Positions 11,573 to 13,023 of a DNA stretch of 13,023 bases are shown here, one piece after another. The DNA is from Planctomycetaceae bacterium (lineage in GTDB: Bacteria > Planctomycetota > Planctomycetia > Pirellulales > Pirellulaceae). Below the pieces are notes generated by a model that saw nothing but the letters and a program-made list of their open reading frames with translations, was not told the origin of the DNA and made no database searches. Both the position numbers and the translations under genes were made by a program. The stretch spans positions 1 to 13,023 of the forward strand of contig NYXM01000001.1 in assembly GCA_002685655.1 (NCBI GenBank), written 5' to 3'. Every line of letters starts with the position of its first letter. Position 1 is the first letter of the stretch.

Positions 11573-12733
11573 ATGGCAACCGAATTGAACGAAAATGAAA
11601 TCCTTGTCGCATTAGGCAGCGTCGGGCGTAGCGCAGACAGACGTGAGATGGAAGATGGTGTGCCTGAGTTTGACGAGCACCACGATTTTGAAAGTCACCT
11701 TTACGATGTGGTTGAAGAAGCCGCTTATGATGACGGGCGCGCCAATCCGGCGCGGGAGGCTGCGGTGTTTATGGCAGCACTTTCGATTCGTTATGAGAGT
11801 GAAGCCGGCGTTGAAGAGGTTGAGCGGGACGGTTTTTCGCCTGTCTCAGGGCATTATACCGAAGGGACCGGGACGTATGATGTTAATCACAACCCGGCTG
11901 TAAACATCGACGTTATCGACCCTGTGCCCTTGCTTGAAATGGGCGTGACAGCCGGTGAAATGGAGAGCTTCTGCGAGCTTGCCGTCGAGGGACTCGATAT
12001 TCGTGATATGTCCCATGAAGACACGGAAGTAACGTTGTCTGATGCGCTCAAAGCGTTACTGACCGAGCAGAATATAAAGCGACAAAATGCGCTGAATGAT
12101 GGTTTTGTTATTCTCCCTGTTAGCCTGGCAGAGCATGACATTACCTCTTTAGTGAAGGCGTCTGATTTGCGGGCGGATTATCCGCTGAATAACCATGCGG
12201 GTGAGCTGGAAGTGCTGACTCTGATGGGTGAGAAGGCGATCATGCCCGTGTTGTCAGAGAGCATGTATGACAACATGATGGGGGTGAAAGCAGAAGGTCA
12301 CTTCGATCCGTTCCCTGAGGGGGTCACAGCGATGGCTATGGCGCAGTTTCGCAATAAAGTCGGCAACCATGTACTTGGTATGAACCCGGTGGGTGCGATG
12401 ACGCCATTGCCGTTAGTGCCTGCATTCAAGGGTGATGCAGCCGACTGGAAAGCGCAGCATAAGTTCCGCCTTGCACTGGGTGAAAGCGTGAAGCGGTATC
12501 AGCATGTTGAAGGTTTCCTCGATCACTTTATTGAACAGCTAACCCCTGAGGCGGAGAAGCACGGATTATCTGTATCAACACTGTTAAACAACACTGCGTA
12601 TGGCATGTCTAAAAGTGACAGGGAATCGCGACCGGAACTGTATAACGAGATCGTCGAGAAAGCGAAGGCACTGTCCGTGAAGCCTGATGACGGCCCGGAT
12701 GCGCCTGATATCGAACGCCCTAAAAACACATAA
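11573..12733 (+). CDS. Hypothetical acidic 386-aa protein
   Basis: The ATG at 11573 has GAAGAGA about nine bases upstream. The first 160 residues are very acidic (about 39 D/E against 9 K/R), with PEFDEHHDFESHLYDVVEEA at 31-50. The central part has hydrophobic strands and helices (FVILPVSLAEHDI, ELEVLTLMGEKAIMPVL) and a methionine-rich run (GVTAMAMAQF, about 250-259). A more basic helical part follows (WKAQHKFRLALGESVKRYQ). The tail is rich in D and P (PDDGPDAPDIERP). No membrane segment, enzyme motif or recognised family. It is a single-gene rightward unit with a clear terminator, and it resembles 5414-6394 in upstream element and tail composition. Confidence 0.82.
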   Translation: MATELNENEILVALGSVGRSADRREMEDGVPEFDEHHDFESHLYDVVEEAAYDDGRANPAREAAVFMAALSIRYESEAGVEEVERDGFSPVSGHYTEGTGTYDVNHNPAVNIDVIDPVPLLEMGVTAGEMESFCELAVEGLDIRDMSHEDTEVTLSDALKALLTEQNIKRQNALNDGFVILPVSLAEHDITSLVKASDLRADYPLNNHAGELEVLTLMGEKAIMPVLSESMYDNMMGVKAEGHFDPFPEGVTAMAMAQFRNKVGNHVLGMNPVGAMTPLPLVPAFKGDAADWKAQHKFRLALGESVKRYQHVEGFLDHFIEQLTPEAEKHGLSVSTLLNNTAYGMSKSDRESRPELYNEIVEKAKALSVKPDDGPDAPDIERPKNT

Positions 12734-12758
12734 AGCAATGTGTTAATGAAGAGACAAG

Positions 12759-12783
12759 ACGCCGGTTATCCCGGCGTTTTTTT
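12759..12783 (+). terminator. Intrinsic terminator for 11573-12733
   Basis: The perfect 7 bp stem ACGCCGG / CCGGCGT with loop TTATC is followed by seven T. It begins about 25 bases after the TAA. Confidence 0.92.
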
Positions 12784-12790
12784 GTTAAGC

Positions 12791-12832
12791 TACAACAAAA
12801 ATGTTTACTTTTCTTATTACTCGTGAGATACT
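12791..12832 (+). promoter_or_regulatory. Shared-element promoter for the gene at the right edge
   Basis: The element reads TACAACAAAAATGTTTACTT (12791-12810). Its right end supplies TTTACT (12804-12809), then 17 bp to GATACT (12827-12832), on the plus strand. No leftward -10 or gene matches the other side. Confidence 0.7.
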
Positions 12833-13009
12833 CATCCCGTTCCGTTGGAATGCGGGTTGTTCGTCCCGCGCCGCCCCCGAAGGTGCAATTCGTTCGCTGT
12901 AAAACTAACCACAAAACAAACAAGCCTTATTTGTCATTTATGGCGAAGCAGGGTGGGAAATGGGGGCCAAGCTCGGCAGTAAATCGCCAGACACAATGAG
13001 GAATTCAAT
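12833..13009 (+). other. Long untranslated leader before the right-edge gene
   Basis: About 170 bases separate the predicted -10 from the start codon, much longer than the other leaders here. I see a 5 bp hairpin GCGGG / CCCGC (12852-12856 with 12865-12869) and a GC-rich run, but no open frame of note, no CA-repeat leader and no known riboswitch pattern. Confidence 0.5.
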
Positions 13010-13023
13010 ATGACGACTACGTC
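13010..13023 (+). CDS. Start of a gene cut by the window edge
   Basis: The ATG at 13010 has AATGAGGA seven bases upstream, a good ribosome site, and opens with the codons for MTTT before the window ends. The product cannot be named. Its promoter appears to be the shared element at 12791. Confidence 0.6.

Noticed and set aside
791..12810. Reading the regularly recurring element as a CRISPR array or iteron origin
   Set aside because: Copies are about 0.6-3.2 kb apart, each sits upstream of a gene with a -10 at fixed distance, and there are no short spacers or tandem clusters.
12791..12810. A leftward promoter from the element at 12791
   Set aside because: No -10 at 16-18 bp on the minus strand and no leftward gene follows; the rightward match is better.

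Overview
The window looks like a piece of a large mobile replicon (conjugative plasmid, phage-plasmid or large phage) from a gammaproteobacterium, most likely an enterobacterium. The evidence is sigma-70-style promoters with 16-18 bp spacers, strong AGGA-type ribosome sites, compact intrinsic terminators, an orphan DNA cytosine methyltransferase, and many small genes of no recognisable family. I see no replication, transfer, virion, transposase, tRNA, rRNA or CRISPR genes here, so the replicon type cannot be settled from this window.

Layout. 1-272 holds two copies of a leader-like repeat and no convincing gene. 273-2325 is leftward: a coupled pair (92-aa protein and small membrane protein), an operon of three small membrane proteins, and two soluble acidic proteins. 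2484-3173 is a rightward four-helix membrane protein. 3188-5272 is leftward: four soluble proteins, one extremely acidic. 5414-6394 is a rightward 326-aa protein, converging with the leftward methyltransferase (6391-7803). 7938-11425 is leftward: small proteins plus a 253-aa basic protein behind a possible 13-codon leader ORF. 11573-12733 is a rightward 386-aa acidic protein with a clear terminator. A long leader then leads into a rightward gene cut off by the window edge (13010 onward).

The main result is the control architecture. Nearly every leftward transcription unit starts from a copy of the same 18-20 bp element, which on the plus strand reads TTACAACAAAAAAGTTTAAA (11 clear copies, 2 degenerate). 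Its left end supplies the -35 box (TTGTAA on the minus strand), with a -10 box 16-17 bp further on. Most units then carry a CA-repeat leader such as CACACAAACACAGGAA that ends in the ribosome site. Some elements lie between divergent genes; for two rightward genes the other end of the element falls exactly at a -35 position. Its arms AAC and GTT flank an A-tract, so it could also be an operator. The region therefore reads as many short, separately promoted and often separately terminated units under one shared control, as expected of phage early genes or plasmid establishment genes. The methyltransferase and the acidic proteins suggest, but do not prove, a role in countering host restriction.
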